From Prochlorococcus sp. AG-418-F08 (GTDB lineage: Bacteria; Cyanobacteriota; Cyanobacteriia; PCC-6307; Cyanobiaceae), in the NCBI GenBank assembly GCA_003214295.1, contig QCLV01000003.1, forward strand, positions 25,845 through 89,844: DNA of 64,000 nucleotides. Reading direction: 5' to 3'. A program made the position numbers and the translations under genes. Positions within the stretch are counted from its first letter, which is position 1; every line of letters starts with the position of its first letter. The notes below the pieces were generated by a model, which saw only the letters and a program-made list of their open reading frames with translations, did not search any database and was not told the origin of the DNA. Shown piece by piece: positions 46,412-53,771 of this stretch.

Positions 46412-46627
46412 TCAGTGAATATGTTCTGCTTCATTATGGTTTTGATGATTGTGACCATGAGCAATACCTAATTCATGCATCCTTGCATGCTCTTTAATTG
46501 TGTCTCTTAACTTATATGATGATGGTCCAACTGTTATATAAACTCCATATCCGATTGACCCAAATAGTAAAATTCCAACACTACTAAAAAGTAGAAATAA
46601 AGTTGGATCTTTGATTGTTCCCAACAT
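46412..46627 (-). CDS. PsbN-like microprotein with His-rich tail
   Basis: 71 residues. One helix followed by IGYGVYITVGPSSYKLRDTI, similar to the GYxxYTAFGPPSxxLRDPF stretch of PsbN. The C terminus adds HGHNHQNHNEAEHIH, a metal-binding-like tail not found in PsbN. True psbN would be shorter, so this may be a paralogue with another role. Confidence 0.6.
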   Translation of the reverse strand: MLGTIKDPTLFLLFSSVGILLFGSIGYGVYITVGPSSYKLRDTIKEHARMHELGIAHGHNHQNHNEAEHIH

Positions 46628-46979
46628 GTTCTTTAAATTTAATTACTAAATAACCATAAATATTATTAAAGATTAATTCAAGTTCAAAATTTATAGAATA
46701 AGGGAGAAAAAAGCATAATTAAATATAAAGATTAAAAGAGCAGATTGTAATTAAAAAGACGCATATCAAAATTAATTATCACAAAAATAATCCTTTAAGA
46801 ATATTTTCCATAGTAAAATAAATAACACTTTTAGGTTATTAATTATTTAAATAGATTGATACTAAAGAATTTTATATTTTGAATTTGATTGCACTTAATT
46901 TACCGTTGGTTGTATTATTTGATGTTGATTAAAATTAGACCTCTAAACTAATTTGGATTTAATTAAATGGTATTTGCAA
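46628..46979. other. 352-base non-coding stretch
   Basis: AT-rich gap between divergent genes. No gene or convincing hairpin was seen; it must hold both promoters. Confidence 0.4.
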
Positions 46980-47141
46980 ATGGAAGTTTTGCTTTTTGCA
47001 CTTTTTTTTATAAGTGCACTTATTTTCTTTATTGCAGGCAAAGATGATTTTGGAAGAACCGAAAATAAATTACTCATAAAGGAAAAGGTTAAAGAAGAGG
47101 AAAACATCGAACTAGCTTTGGGCGACAAAAAACAAGCATAA
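46980..47141 (+). CDS. 53-residue membrane protein
   Basis: MEVLLFALFFISALIFFIAG start, then a charged tail (KDDFGRTENKLLIKEKVKEE). A TTG nine codons upstream is also open. Confidence 0.6.
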   Translation: MEVLLFALFFISALIFFIAGKDDFGRTENKLLIKEKVKEEENIELALGDKKQA

Positions 47142-47168
47142 TAAAAAGCAAATTAATAAAAATTACTT

Positions 47169-47324
47169 ATGATTTATGGTTTTGCCTATCTAGGAATGGT
47201 TCTGGCTATTAGTGCAGGTTGGATTTTTCTTGCAGTCTTAAAAAAACCTGATTTTATTGAAAAGCCACTTAGTGAACTGAAGAACAAAATAAGACCTTTT
47301 CTAAATTCAAAAGACGATCAATGA
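47169..47324 (+). CDS. 51-residue membrane protein
   Basis: MIYGFAYLGMVLAISAGWIF start, one helix, then KKPDFIEKPLSELKNKIRPF. Coupled to the next gene by ATGA. Confidence 0.65.
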   Translation: MIYGFAYLGMVLAISAGWIFLAVLKKPDFIEKPLSELKNKIRPFLNSKDDQ

Positions 47325-47749
47325 AATTTGTTCTGATTTCATTTTTTTTAATTGGATTTATCGTAAAAATTAATCTTATAAATGTTCTGCCTATATTTGG
47401 AGAAATATATACTGAGAAAAAAATAGCCAATAATTATTTAGCTAATAAATATTGTGATTCTTTAAAAAAAAATCTTTTTAAAGGTCTTGATAAAGAATCA
47501 ACCTTGAAATATGAATATTTCTTCTCATCTATTCCTGATAATTATATAAAAGACGAGAATAAATTTTTAGAAATTTTCAAATCTGATGTTAAATCAATTT
47601 GTTCATATGATATTTCGAAATCTAATGAAAAAGAATTTAAATCTTTTTTAGACAATTATTTTAAAACCAGAAGTAGTACTCCAAAAACTAAAGTTGAAGC
47701 GATAAATCCCACACCAATTAATCCTGCAATGATTCCTGTATTAAGATAA
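47321..47749 (+). CDS. Exported or membrane-anchored protein, unknown
   Basis: 142 residues. N-terminal hydrophobic segment (residues ~3-28), then a Lys-rich soluble domain with three cysteines. The last ~30 residues lie opposite a minus-strand gene and have unusual Pro/Asn content. Confidence 0.65.
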   Translation: MKFVLISFFLIGFIVKINLINVLPIFGEIYTEKKIANNYLANKYCDSLKKNLFKGLDKESTLKYEYFFSSIPDNYIKDENKFLEIFKSDVKSICSYDISKSNEKEFKSFLDNYFKTRSSTPKTKVEAINPTPINPAMIPVLR

Positions 47750-47790
47750 ACCTTCACAGTAGCTAATTCTTTTCCTTCTTTTTTAGTCAT
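47656..47790 (-). CDS. 44-residue membrane microprotein, antisense overlap
   Basis: MTKKEGKELATVKVYLNTGI start, then a glycine-rich helix (IIAGLIGVGFIASTLVFGVL). It overlaps the 3' end of the plus-strand gene by 94 bases. Confidence 0.65.
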   Translation of the reverse strand: MTKKEGKELATVKVYLNTGIIAGLIGVGFIASTLVFGVLLLVLK

Positions 47791-48129
47791 AATTTTTTAC
47801 CTGAATAAGCACATCCAAGCTACCAATAAGAACATCAATAGAGCAAGGCTAAAAATACTTTTACTTTTACTATTAGCTTTGCCTTTTTATTAGTTAATTT
47901 AAAAGGGATTAGAGCTATAACACTCAATAAAACAGAATTACTTCATGTTTTTTTTATTTATCAAGAAATTTTTATACGTGAATATGTATTAGTTAAATAG
48001 CAAAGTTGTCCAAAATTTTCAGTAACTCTCATACTTTCAATATTAGAAACTTTAGTGGATAATAAAAATATAAATAAAATTCTGATTCTAGCAAAATCCT
48101 AGCAAATCAATCCCTCCAAATCCATTGAT
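47791..48129. other. 339-base stretch without a gene
   Basis: A minus-strand frame (47807-47890) encodes a hydrophobic stretch SLALLMLFLLVAWMCLFR without a start codon, possibly a decayed membrane gene. Otherwise empty. Confidence 0.35.
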
Positions 48130-48183
48130 ATGAATGAAGAAAAGTTTTGGCTAATGAAAAGTGCATGAGATGCATTTTGCTAG
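48130..48183 (+). pseudogene. 5' fragment of the EVE-domain gene
   Basis: MNEEKFWLMKSA, stop, DAFC, stop. It aligns with MTEPNYWLMKSEPDAY at the start of the intact EVE gene at 52037; TGGCTAATGAAAAGTG is identical at base level. Confidence 0.65.
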
Positions 48184-48195
48184 TCATAGCGGGGG

Positions 48196-48248
48196 TTTTA
48201 TTTTTTACCAAAAATTCTGTTCGAACCTCATTCGAACTTTCTAATATA
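48196..48248. repeat. Copy 2 of the dispersed repeat with TTCGAAC units
   Basis: TTTATTTTTTAC, then TTCGAACCTCATTCGAAC. Same order and orientation as copy 1, 2.5 kb away. Confidence 0.6.
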
Positions 48249-48284
48249 AATTTATCGCTAAGATTAAATAAATAATTTAATTAA

Positions 48285-48316
48285 AAAAGCCAACCTTTAT
48301 CCCTATGAGCTGACTT
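48285..48316 (-). terminator. Minus-strand terminator with shared loop, after hli operon
   Basis: AGTCAGC, loop TCATAGGGATAAAG, GTTGGCT, T run. G-U pairs are allowed only on the minus-strand RNA, fixing the direction. Confidence 0.7.
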
Positions 48317-48340
48317 TCATGATGATCTTAAATTAAAAAT

Positions 48341-48451
48341 TTAAACGAATGTATTTGTTGTAGTAGTGATACTTAGAATTACTGCACAAAAGAAGATGTA
48401 AGGAACTGCTTTTAGAGGAACGTATCCCTGACTTTTAGAAATGAAATCCAT
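48341..48451 (-). CDS. 36-residue membrane microprotein after hli
   Basis: MDFISKSQGYVPLKAVPYIF start, one helix, end TTTTNTFV. Its ATG lies one base after the hli stop. Confidence 0.65.
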   Translation of the reverse strand: MDFISKSQGYVPLKAVPYIFFCAVILSITTTTNTFV

Positions 48452-48452
48452 T

Positions 48453-48587
48453 TTATACAAAACCTGGAATGATTTGACCTGTTGTTAGATAAGCACCAAC
48501 TAGAGCAATAAAGCCCATCATTGCAAATCTTCCATTGAGCTTCTCAGCCACAACCTTTTCCTTCTCAACTGTTTTTGTTTCTTTCAT
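48453..48587 (-). CDS. hli: High-light-inducible protein (Hli)
   Basis: 44 residues: AEKLNGRFAMMGFIALVGAY core and TTGQIIPGFV end, with a charged tail (MKETKTVEKEKVV). Very similar to the 36113 copy. First gene of a two-gene operon. Confidence 0.93.
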   Translation of the reverse strand: MKETKTVEKEKVVAEKLNGRFAMMGFIALVGAYLTTGQIIPGFV

Positions 48588-48775
48588 TTGACCGATTGTT
48601 ATTTATTTAAGACGCTTTCCAATGCAATCTTGAAATCAATCTAATACCAAGAAATAGATAGCGTGAGTATAATTACTTACTCTCATACCCCCTATAAGCT
48701 CTGCTTATGAATTCCAAACTAGTGATTTAAATTAAATTTTAAACTCTCTCTTTTAATGATTTTTAAAAAGAGTGT

Positions 48776-48913
48776 TTATTTTTTTGAAGTAGTTTTCTTA
48801 AGATATTCAGGGATGTAACTATATGAAACTAATTTCTCATCAGCATTATGAAAGTAGTTTTCAAATTCATTAAAGTACTTCTGGGGTAGAGTGAGGGTTT
48901 TTTTATTCTTCAT
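48776..48913 (-). CDS. 45-residue soluble microprotein with strong ribosome site
   Basis: MKNKKTLTLPQKYFNEFENY start. AGGAGG stands 6 bases before ATG. Third gene of the left operon of the 49-kb module. Confidence 0.65.
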   Translation of the reverse strand: MKNKKTLTLPQKYFNEFENYFHNADEKLVSYSYIPEYLKKTTSKK

Positions 48914-48926
48914 TTTTTCCTCCTAA

Positions 48927-49109
48927 TTAGTAATGAAAATAAGGAATTTCTTCTAATTTTTTTGGAGTAAAATTACATATGCCAAATTGCATACATTCCA
49001 TTTGATCATCAGTTAAAGCTCTCAAGTTTAAATTCCGATCTGATAATGTATCTAGAAAAAAATGTATTGCATTTTGAATCTTATGTTTATAAGGATTTCC
49101 GCAAGACAT
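48927..49109 (-). CDS. 60-residue cysteine-containing protein
   Basis: MSCGNPYKHKIQNAIHFFLD start; CMQFGIC motif near the end. AGGAGG precedes it. Second gene of the left operon. Confidence 0.7.
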   Translation of the reverse strand: MSCGNPYKHKIQNAIHFFLDTLSDRNLNLRALTDDQMECMQFGICNFTPKKLEEIPYFHY

Positions 49110-49148
49110 GATTAACCTCCTTTGTTTCTTGAAAATTTTTAAACCCTA

Positions 49149-49310
49149 TTATTCAATAATGCAATAGGGGTCACTTTGTGATTTGCTGCAAAAAATAGTT
49201 TTGCGTAAATAGGCTTTTTCATATTTTCTATAAATACTTTGAGTCATGAAAACTCCAAAATAAAGAAGCATTACAGTCAATATGAGTAGCTCTAATCCTA
49301 AGTTGGTCAT
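49149..49310 (-). CDS. 53-residue MTNL-type membrane protein
   Basis: MTNLGLELLILTVMLLYFGV start, one helix, then a basic tail with two cysteines. The start matches MTNLTIEILFWVILV at 50128. AGGAGG stands 8 bases before ATG. First gene of the left operon, driven by the shared promoter. Confidence 0.7.
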   Translation of the reverse strand: MTNLGLELLILTVMLLYFGVFMTQSIYRKYEKAYLRKTIFCSKSQSDPYCIIE

Positions 49311-49329
49311 TTGATTAACCTCCTTTGAT

Positions 49330-49384
49330 TTAAGTGTTATTTAGTACGTTTGATATATAAAAATCAAGCGTATGAATACCTAAA
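49330..49384 (-). promoter_or_regulatory. Left copy of the shared promoter
   Basis: Read on the minus strand: GTATTCATACGCTTGAT, TTTTATATATCA, ACGTACTAAA. It matches the right copy at 50060-50095 with few differences over about 45 bases. Confidence 0.7.
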
Positions 49385-49533
49385 AAAATATCAAGCAATT
49401 ATTTTAATTAACTTCGAAACTAAAAATAAGAATTTATTTTAAATACTAAGTTTCAAATAAATCAGCATATCTACGCATATACAAAAAAATTTATCCGTAC
49501 TAGCTTCCTATTAATTAAACGGAGGGATTAGAA

Positions 49534-49575
49534 ATGATCGATAGTCCACCAGAGAAGTTCATTAGATTGGTTTAA
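49534..49575 (+). CDS. 13-residue ORF with ribosome site
   Basis: MIDSPPEKFIRLV, preceded by GGAGGG at 8 bases. It may be a leader peptide or the coding part of a dual-function RNA. Confidence 0.4.
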   Translation: MIDSPPEKFIRLV

Positions 49576-49650
49576 GCATCCAACAACATTAACAACAAGG
49601 ATCAATGATTTAGGTGCGTTGTTAATTTATTCCGACACATAACTAAGTGA

Positions 49651-49690
49651 AAGAGATTGTTTCCTAAAGGCGGGAGTCAATCTCTTTTTA
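49651..49690 (+). terminator. Terminator of the 49.5-kb RNA
   Basis: AAGAGATTG / CAATCTCTT, loop with CCTAAAGGCGGGAG, then a T run. Confidence 0.8.
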
Positions 49691-49888
49691 TTGCTTTGCC
49701 TCGGGATCTAAATTTTTTTAAACTTAAAATTAATTCTTTTGAAGATATTGGGCTGGTCATTATTTTCAATTTGAGAGTCTTTTTTGATCCTTAATCCGTA
49801 CAATTTTGTTCCTCTAACCGCACACATAAAACTTGAGATTAACTATTCAAATGAATTAGAACATAACTGTAGTCAATAGGTAAGTCTT

Positions 49889-50041
49889 ATGGCACTAAAC
49901 GACACATTTACCATCCAAGAGATGGACATGGATAAAAAAGACCTTTCATACGATATTAAGGCGAAAGAACTTGAAGCTTACTGGAATAAAGAATGCGAAA
50001 AGCAAACTAGTAATAACCATTGCAAAATTTTTTGCGATTAA
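49889..50041 (+). CDS. 50-residue peptide with cysteine-rich end
   Basis: MALNDTFTIQEMDMDKKDLS start; C-terminal ECEKQTSNNHCKIFCD, pattern C-x8-C-x3-C. The same pattern ends the protein at 50243. AATCCGTACAA stands about 95 bases upstream. Confidence 0.65.
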   Translation: MALNDTFTIQEMDMDKKDLSYDIKAKELEAYWNKECEKQTSNNHCKIFCD

Positions 50042-50059
50042 TACTCGAACTTTTTAAGT

Positions 50060-50095
50060 ATTCTTACGCTTGATTTTTATATATCATCCGTACTA
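50060..50095 (+). promoter_or_regulatory. Right copy of the shared promoter
   Basis: GTATTCTTACGCTTGAT, TTTTATATATCA, TCCGTACTAAA. It lies 35-65 bases before ATG at 50128 and mirrors the left copy. Confidence 0.7.
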
Positions 50096-50127
50096 AAGCA
50101 TAGTCAGATAGAAAGGAGGAAAAGCAG

Positions 50128-50229
50128 ATGACTAATTTAACTATAGAGATTCTATTTTGGGTAATTTTAGTTTCTTATCTAGGATTAAGATTTTCTAAAA
50201 CCCTTGATGGCTTCAAAAAACAGTATTAA
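50128..50229 (+). CDS. 33-residue MTNL-type membrane microprotein
   Basis: MTNLTIEILFWVILVSYLGL start, one helix, basic end. AAAGGAGG stands 9 bases upstream. First gene of the right operon. Confidence 0.7.
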   Translation: MTNLTIEILFWVILVSYLGLRFSKTLDGFKKQY

Positions 50230-50242
50230 TTAGGAGGGAAAA

Positions 50243-50389
50243 ATGAAACTTCAAACACAATTCACAGTTCCAAACAAAGGTCTGCGAGATCTTGATTATG
50301 TCAATAAAGTAGAAGTTTTAGAAGAAACTTTTAAGAGAGAATGTCAAGATTACCCAACTAAAGAAGATTGTTTAGTTTGTTGTAACTGA
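50243..50389 (+). CDS. 48-residue peptide with cysteine-rich end
   Basis: MKLQTQFTVPNKGLRDLDYV start; end RECQDYPTKEDCLVCCN, matching the C-x8-C-x3-C end at 49889. TAGGAGGG ribosome site. Second gene of the right operon. Confidence 0.7.
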   Translation: MKLQTQFTVPNKGLRDLDYVNKVEVLEETFKRECQDYPTKEDCLVCCN

Positions 50390-50461
50390 CTATTTATTAA
50401 TCGGTTTTCATAGCTTATAAATTTTCAAAATATTTATAAATTTTTAAGGAGAGGCTTAACT

Positions 50462-50980
50462 ATGAAATTAAAATTCATGCCAACAACAATTTTTAGAGAG
50501 ACTCCAAAAGTGATATTCTTTGATGCAGGATTGGGGGCATCTAATGGTTGCGATGTGGTAATTCATTCTGAAGAAGCTATATCTCCTCCAGATGATTTTA
50601 AAGATGAACAATATTACGTTCACAATCATCAAATTGATCACAACTTAGTTATTACTGGGGAAAGAAAATTTGTTTTAATAAATCCTGCATGGGATGAACC
50701 TCATCATGTGATTTATTTAAATAGATCTATGGGAGCATTAGAAATTCCTGTTGGAACTTATCACAGATCAATCTCAGGCAAAGAAGGTAGTATTGTTTTA
50801 AATCAACCCAAAAGAGATAAATTTTTTGATCCAGCTAAAGAATTTATCCCACAAAAATTAGACCAAATAAGTTTAATAAAGGCAAGAAAAACTCCACCTG
50901 TTTATTGGGTTTGGGAAAATGATCAAATTAAGAGAGTTGGGTTTAATCCCCTAGAACGAAAAATTAAGACACCTGCTTAA
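50462..50980 (+). CDS. Cupin-like protein, unknown
   Basis: 172 residues. A cupin-like core: YYVHNHQIDHNLVITGERKF with histidines, and later PVGTYHRSISGKEGSIVLNQ. A strong AAGGAGAGG precedes ATG. The next gene starts one base after its stop. The enzyme role, if any, is unknown. Confidence 0.75.
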   Translation: MKLKFMPTTIFRETPKVIFFDAGLGASNGCDVVIHSEEAISPPDDFKDEQYYVHNHQIDHNLVITGERKFVLINPAWDEPHHVIYLNRSMGALEIPVGTYHRSISGKEGSIVLNQPKRDKFFDPAKEFIPQKLDQISLIKARKTPPVYWVWENDQIKRVGFNPLERKIKTPA

Positions 50981-50981
50981 T

Positions 50982-51848
50982 ATGAACAAAACACAAAAAG
51001 TTATTTCAACCAAAATAAATAATTCAAAAAATCTGAATTTAATTATTAATTCTGATACATATAAATTGGCTCATGAAGATATTGGTTTGCTCAACAGAAA
51101 CGAAATGCGCGGAGTCAGAATGCTGCTTGAAATTACTAAACCAGATTTAATCCTAGAAGAAAATAAAATTCTTTCAACCATAATAATTTTTGGAGGCGCA
51201 AGTATTGCAGAAGAATCAAAAACAAAAGAGAAAATTGACGATATAAAAAAGTTAATTAAAAAAAATCCTTCATCGGTTTTGCTTAAACGAAATTTAAATA
51301 GATTAGAAAATTTGCTATTAATGAGTCACTATTATCAATCCGCAAGGGAGTTTTCTAAACTTGCTTCAATTAATAATCAAAGTAAATCCTGTAATTCTCA
51401 TGTGATTGTGACGGGTGGGGGTCCAGGGATTATGGAAGCTGCTAATAGAGGTGCGTTTGAAGCAAATTGTAAATCTATAGGGTTAAATATCAGTCTTCCC
51501 AATGAACAAATCCCCAATGCTTTTATAACTCCAGGTCTATGCTTTAAATTTAATTATTTTGCATTAAGAAAGATCCATTTCGTCATGCGATCAATAGGAG
51601 CTGTATTTTTTCCTGGGGGTTTTGGAACATTAGATGAATTATTTGAACTATTAACACTGCGTCAAACAGGAATGAAAAACAAAATCCCAATAATACTTTT
51701 TGGAAGAGAATATTGGGATAAGATAATTAACTTCGAATATCTATCTGATCTTGGATTAATTTCAGATGAGCACCTAAATCTTTTTGAATATGCAGACACT
51801 GCATCCGAAGCATGGGAAATTATCAATTCATCTAATATCTCAGATTAG
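50982..51848 (+). CDS. LOG family protein (Rossmann nucleotide-binding)
   Basis: 288 residues. The family motifs are GGGPGIMEAANRGAFEA and PGGFGTLDELFELLTLRQTG. LOG proteins cleave nucleoside monophosphates to free bases; older annotation calls them lysine decarboxylases, which is incorrect for this motif. Confidence 0.88.
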   Translation: MNKTQKVISTKINNSKNLNLIINSDTYKLAHEDIGLLNRNEMRGVRMLLEITKPDLILEENKILSTIIIFGGASIAEESKTKEKIDDIKKLIKKNPSSVLLKRNLNRLENLLLMSHYYQSAREFSKLASINNQSKSCNSHVIVTGGGPGIMEAANRGAFEANCKSIGLNISLPNEQIPNAFITPGLCFKFNYFALRKIHFVMRSIGAVFFPGGFGTLDELFELLTLRQTGMKNKIPIILFGREYWDKIINFEYLSDLGLISDEHLNLFEYADTASEAWEIINSSNISD

Positions 51849-52036
51849 GATAGGTATCCAAAAAATAATGAAGTTTCCAATAACAACAATAACTTTCCTA
51901 CATAGGAACTTTCTTGGACTAATATTGTTCGATAAACTAAATCAAATGCTTTGAATTTGGCTGACTTAAGAAAAAAGTTAACAGAATGCCATACCAGCAC
52001 CATACCAGCAGCCCTTTTTTGCCCAAAATATAGATT

Positions 52037-52495
52037 ATGACTGAACCTAACTACTGGCTAATGAAAAGTGAGCCTGATGCTTACAGCATAGATACTTTAA
52101 AAAATGATGGGGAGACTTTATGGGATGGTATAAGAAATTTTCAAGCTCGAAATTTCATGAGAGATATGAAAAAAGGAGATAAAGTTTTCTTCTATCATTC
52201 AAACTGCAAACCTCCAGGGATTGTTGGACTTATGGAGGTGATAGATTTAAAGATTGTTGATCCAACTCAATTTGATAAAGATTCAAAGTATTTTGATCCT
52301 AAATCAAAACCTGAAAATCCAAGATGGGATTGTGTAAAAGTAAAATATATTTCCAAATCAGAAAAAATACTAAGTTTACCTCAATTAAAAAATTTATTTA
52401 ATGGAGATGAGTTATTAGTTGTTAAAAAAGGTAATAGGTTGTCCATTGTACCTATCAAAAATGAAGTAGCAAAAATAATACTAGAAAAAATATAA
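52037..52495 (+). CDS. EVE-domain protein
   Basis: 152 residues. MTEPNYWLMKSEPDAYSIDT start, WDGIRNFQARNFMRDMKKGD and KVFFYHSNCKPPGIVGLMEV, the thymocyte-protein-1/EVE pattern, a PUA-like fold that reads modified bases. The bases upstream hold a tandem CCATACCAGCA repeat. Confidence 0.9.
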   Translation: MTEPNYWLMKSEPDAYSIDTLKNDGETLWDGIRNFQARNFMRDMKKGDKVFFYHSNCKPPGIVGLMEVIDLKIVDPTQFDKDSKYFDPKSKPENPRWDCVKVKYISKSEKILSLPQLKNLFNGDELLVVKKGNRLSIVPIKNEVAKIILEKI

Positions 52496-52500
52496 AAAAT

Positions 52501-52758
52501 TTAGTCCTTAAAATTCATTGAAAACATATTTCCAAGATAAAGTCTCGTTAAATGCCTATTATGGAATCCCTTTTGCATCAAAAATCCTGAAATAGCAGCT
52601 TGTAATATCCTGTATTGATCCCAATTGGGATGTTCCTCGACAAATTCCTTCATAGCTTTTTGAAGATTTTCTTGAAGTTCACACTTGAAACTAATTACAT
52701 CATCTTTTTGATTTAAAACTTTTAAATTTTCATCGAAATTTAATTCTTGCATATCCAA
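52501..52758 (-). CDS. DUF2811 family protein
   Basis: 85 residues. CELQENLQKAMKEFVEEHPN, WDQYRILQAAISGFLMQKGF and RLYLGNMF fit the cyanobacterial DUF2811 pattern. Function unknown. Confidence 0.75.
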   Translation of the reverse strand: MDMQELNFDENLKVLNQKDDVISFKCELQENLQKAMKEFVEEHPNWDQYRILQAAISGFLMQKGFHNRHLTRLYLGNMFSMNFKD

Positions 52759-53066
52759 ATAATCTGGTGAAATTTTTAAACTTACGATATTAAGTTTTCT
52801 TGAAAATTACTTAAACGTCAACAAGTATTATTTAAAAGCAGTCTCAGTTAATAGATTAATGAGAACTACGGCTAGAAAAGGGATTTCGGGAAAATCAATT
52901 TTCAAAAAATAAATGCTTTTGAAATATAAAGAAATTTATAAGATTAAAAGTTTTCCACATACTTTAGTTCAATATTAATTTTAAAAAAATTAACTGTGGA
53001 AAAGTTGTGTAAAATTTTTTTTGAAGCGGGGAAACATTTTCTAAAATTTCCAATTTTATTTATCTT
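52759..53066. other. 308-base gap with inverted DnaA-box-like sites
   Basis: No gene. TTTTCCACA at 52951-52959 and its complement TGTGGAAAA at 52995-53003 face each other across an AT-rich 35-base spacer. A weaker third site (TTGTGTAAAA) follows. Confidence 0.45.
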
Positions 53067-53438
53067 TTAATCCATTGATTCCCACATTTTTTTTATTTCA
53101 AAAAATAAATTTTGTGCTATTGGTATCGGCCAATACATTTCAAAAGATCTTGTTTGGTCTTTACTTTCAAAAACAAACCTCAAACTCCATTCATTCTTCT
53201 TGCCTTCTAATTCTATAAACCAAGGCAGTTGTTCTAATTCTAAAGTAATGAATTCTTCATCCATTAATTCATCCTTAATATCTGATAGTTGTTTATTAAT
53301 TTTTAGAAGTAAAAAATATAGTGAGTTAAATTCACTTTTTTGCAATTCAATTGACCAATTATCAACTCCTATCAAAAAACAAAATTTACCTTTTTTATAA
53401 TCTCTACATAATCTCCATCTTTTTTTCTCTTCTAACAA
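53067..53438 (-). CDS. DUF1818 family protein
   Basis: 123 residues. WRLCRDYKKGKFCFLIGVDN, WSIELQKSEFNSLYFLL, LEQLPWFIELEG and SFEMYWPIPI match the cyanobacterial DUF1818 pattern. It follows rpoZ by 2 bases on the same strand. Confidence 0.85.
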   Translation of the reverse strand: MLEEKKRWRLCRDYKKGKFCFLIGVDNWSIELQKSEFNSLYFLLLKINKQLSDIKDELMDEEFITLELEQLPWFIELEGKKNEWSLRFVFESKDQTRSFEMYWPIPIAQNLFFEIKKMWESMD

Positions 53439-53440
53439 GA

Positions 53441-53677
53441 TTAACCAGGAAGTAAATCTGGTTGGTCTTGTTCATCACTTAATTCAATAATTGACCTTTG
53501 AACAGGTTTAATAGTTGACTCCTCTAGTAGCCCATCAAAATCATCAAAACGTCTCTGCTTAGCTCTGAAAGCAATTTTTACTGTAGTTAAGTATCTATTA
53601 GTTGATTTTCTTATTAAACTTTCACCTCTTTTAGCCAGATCATTAGAATCGACTCCCGCACTATTTGATATGTTCAT
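53441..53677 (-). CDS. rpoZ: RNA polymerase omega subunit
   Basis: 78 residues. [20 protein letters not shown] is the cyanobacterial omega signature. Assists RNA polymerase assembly. First gene of a two-gene operon with DUF1818. Confidence 0.9.
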   Translation of the reverse strand: MNISNSAGVDSNDLAKRGESLIRKSTNRYLTTVKIAFRAKQRRFDDFDGLLEESTIKPVQRSIIELSDEQDQPDLLPG

Positions 53678-53771
53678 TAAAAAATTTTTTTCTATATTTC
53701 TATCTTACAATCAAATGAACCATTTCAAAAAATAAATTACAAAACGAATCAAAAAGATTAAAAAAACTGAT

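Larger units (their letters stand above)
49470..49690 (+). ncRNA. Structured RNA candidate with a 13-codon ORF
   Basis: TACGC ... ATCCGTACTA promoter-like block, then CGGAGGG and ATG at 49534. Further on, a 9-bp stem ATTAACAAC / GTTGTTAAT, then a terminator AAGAGATTG / CAATCTCTT with T run (49651-49690). The transcript is roughly 49500-49690. Confidence 0.6.

Noticed and set aside
47807..47890. Minus-strand hydrophobic frame
   Set aside because: No usable start codon; noted only as a possible relic.
51976..52020. Tandem CCATACCAGCA before the EVE gene as a CRISPR-like or att site
   Set aside because: Only two units, no spacers and no cas or integrase gene.
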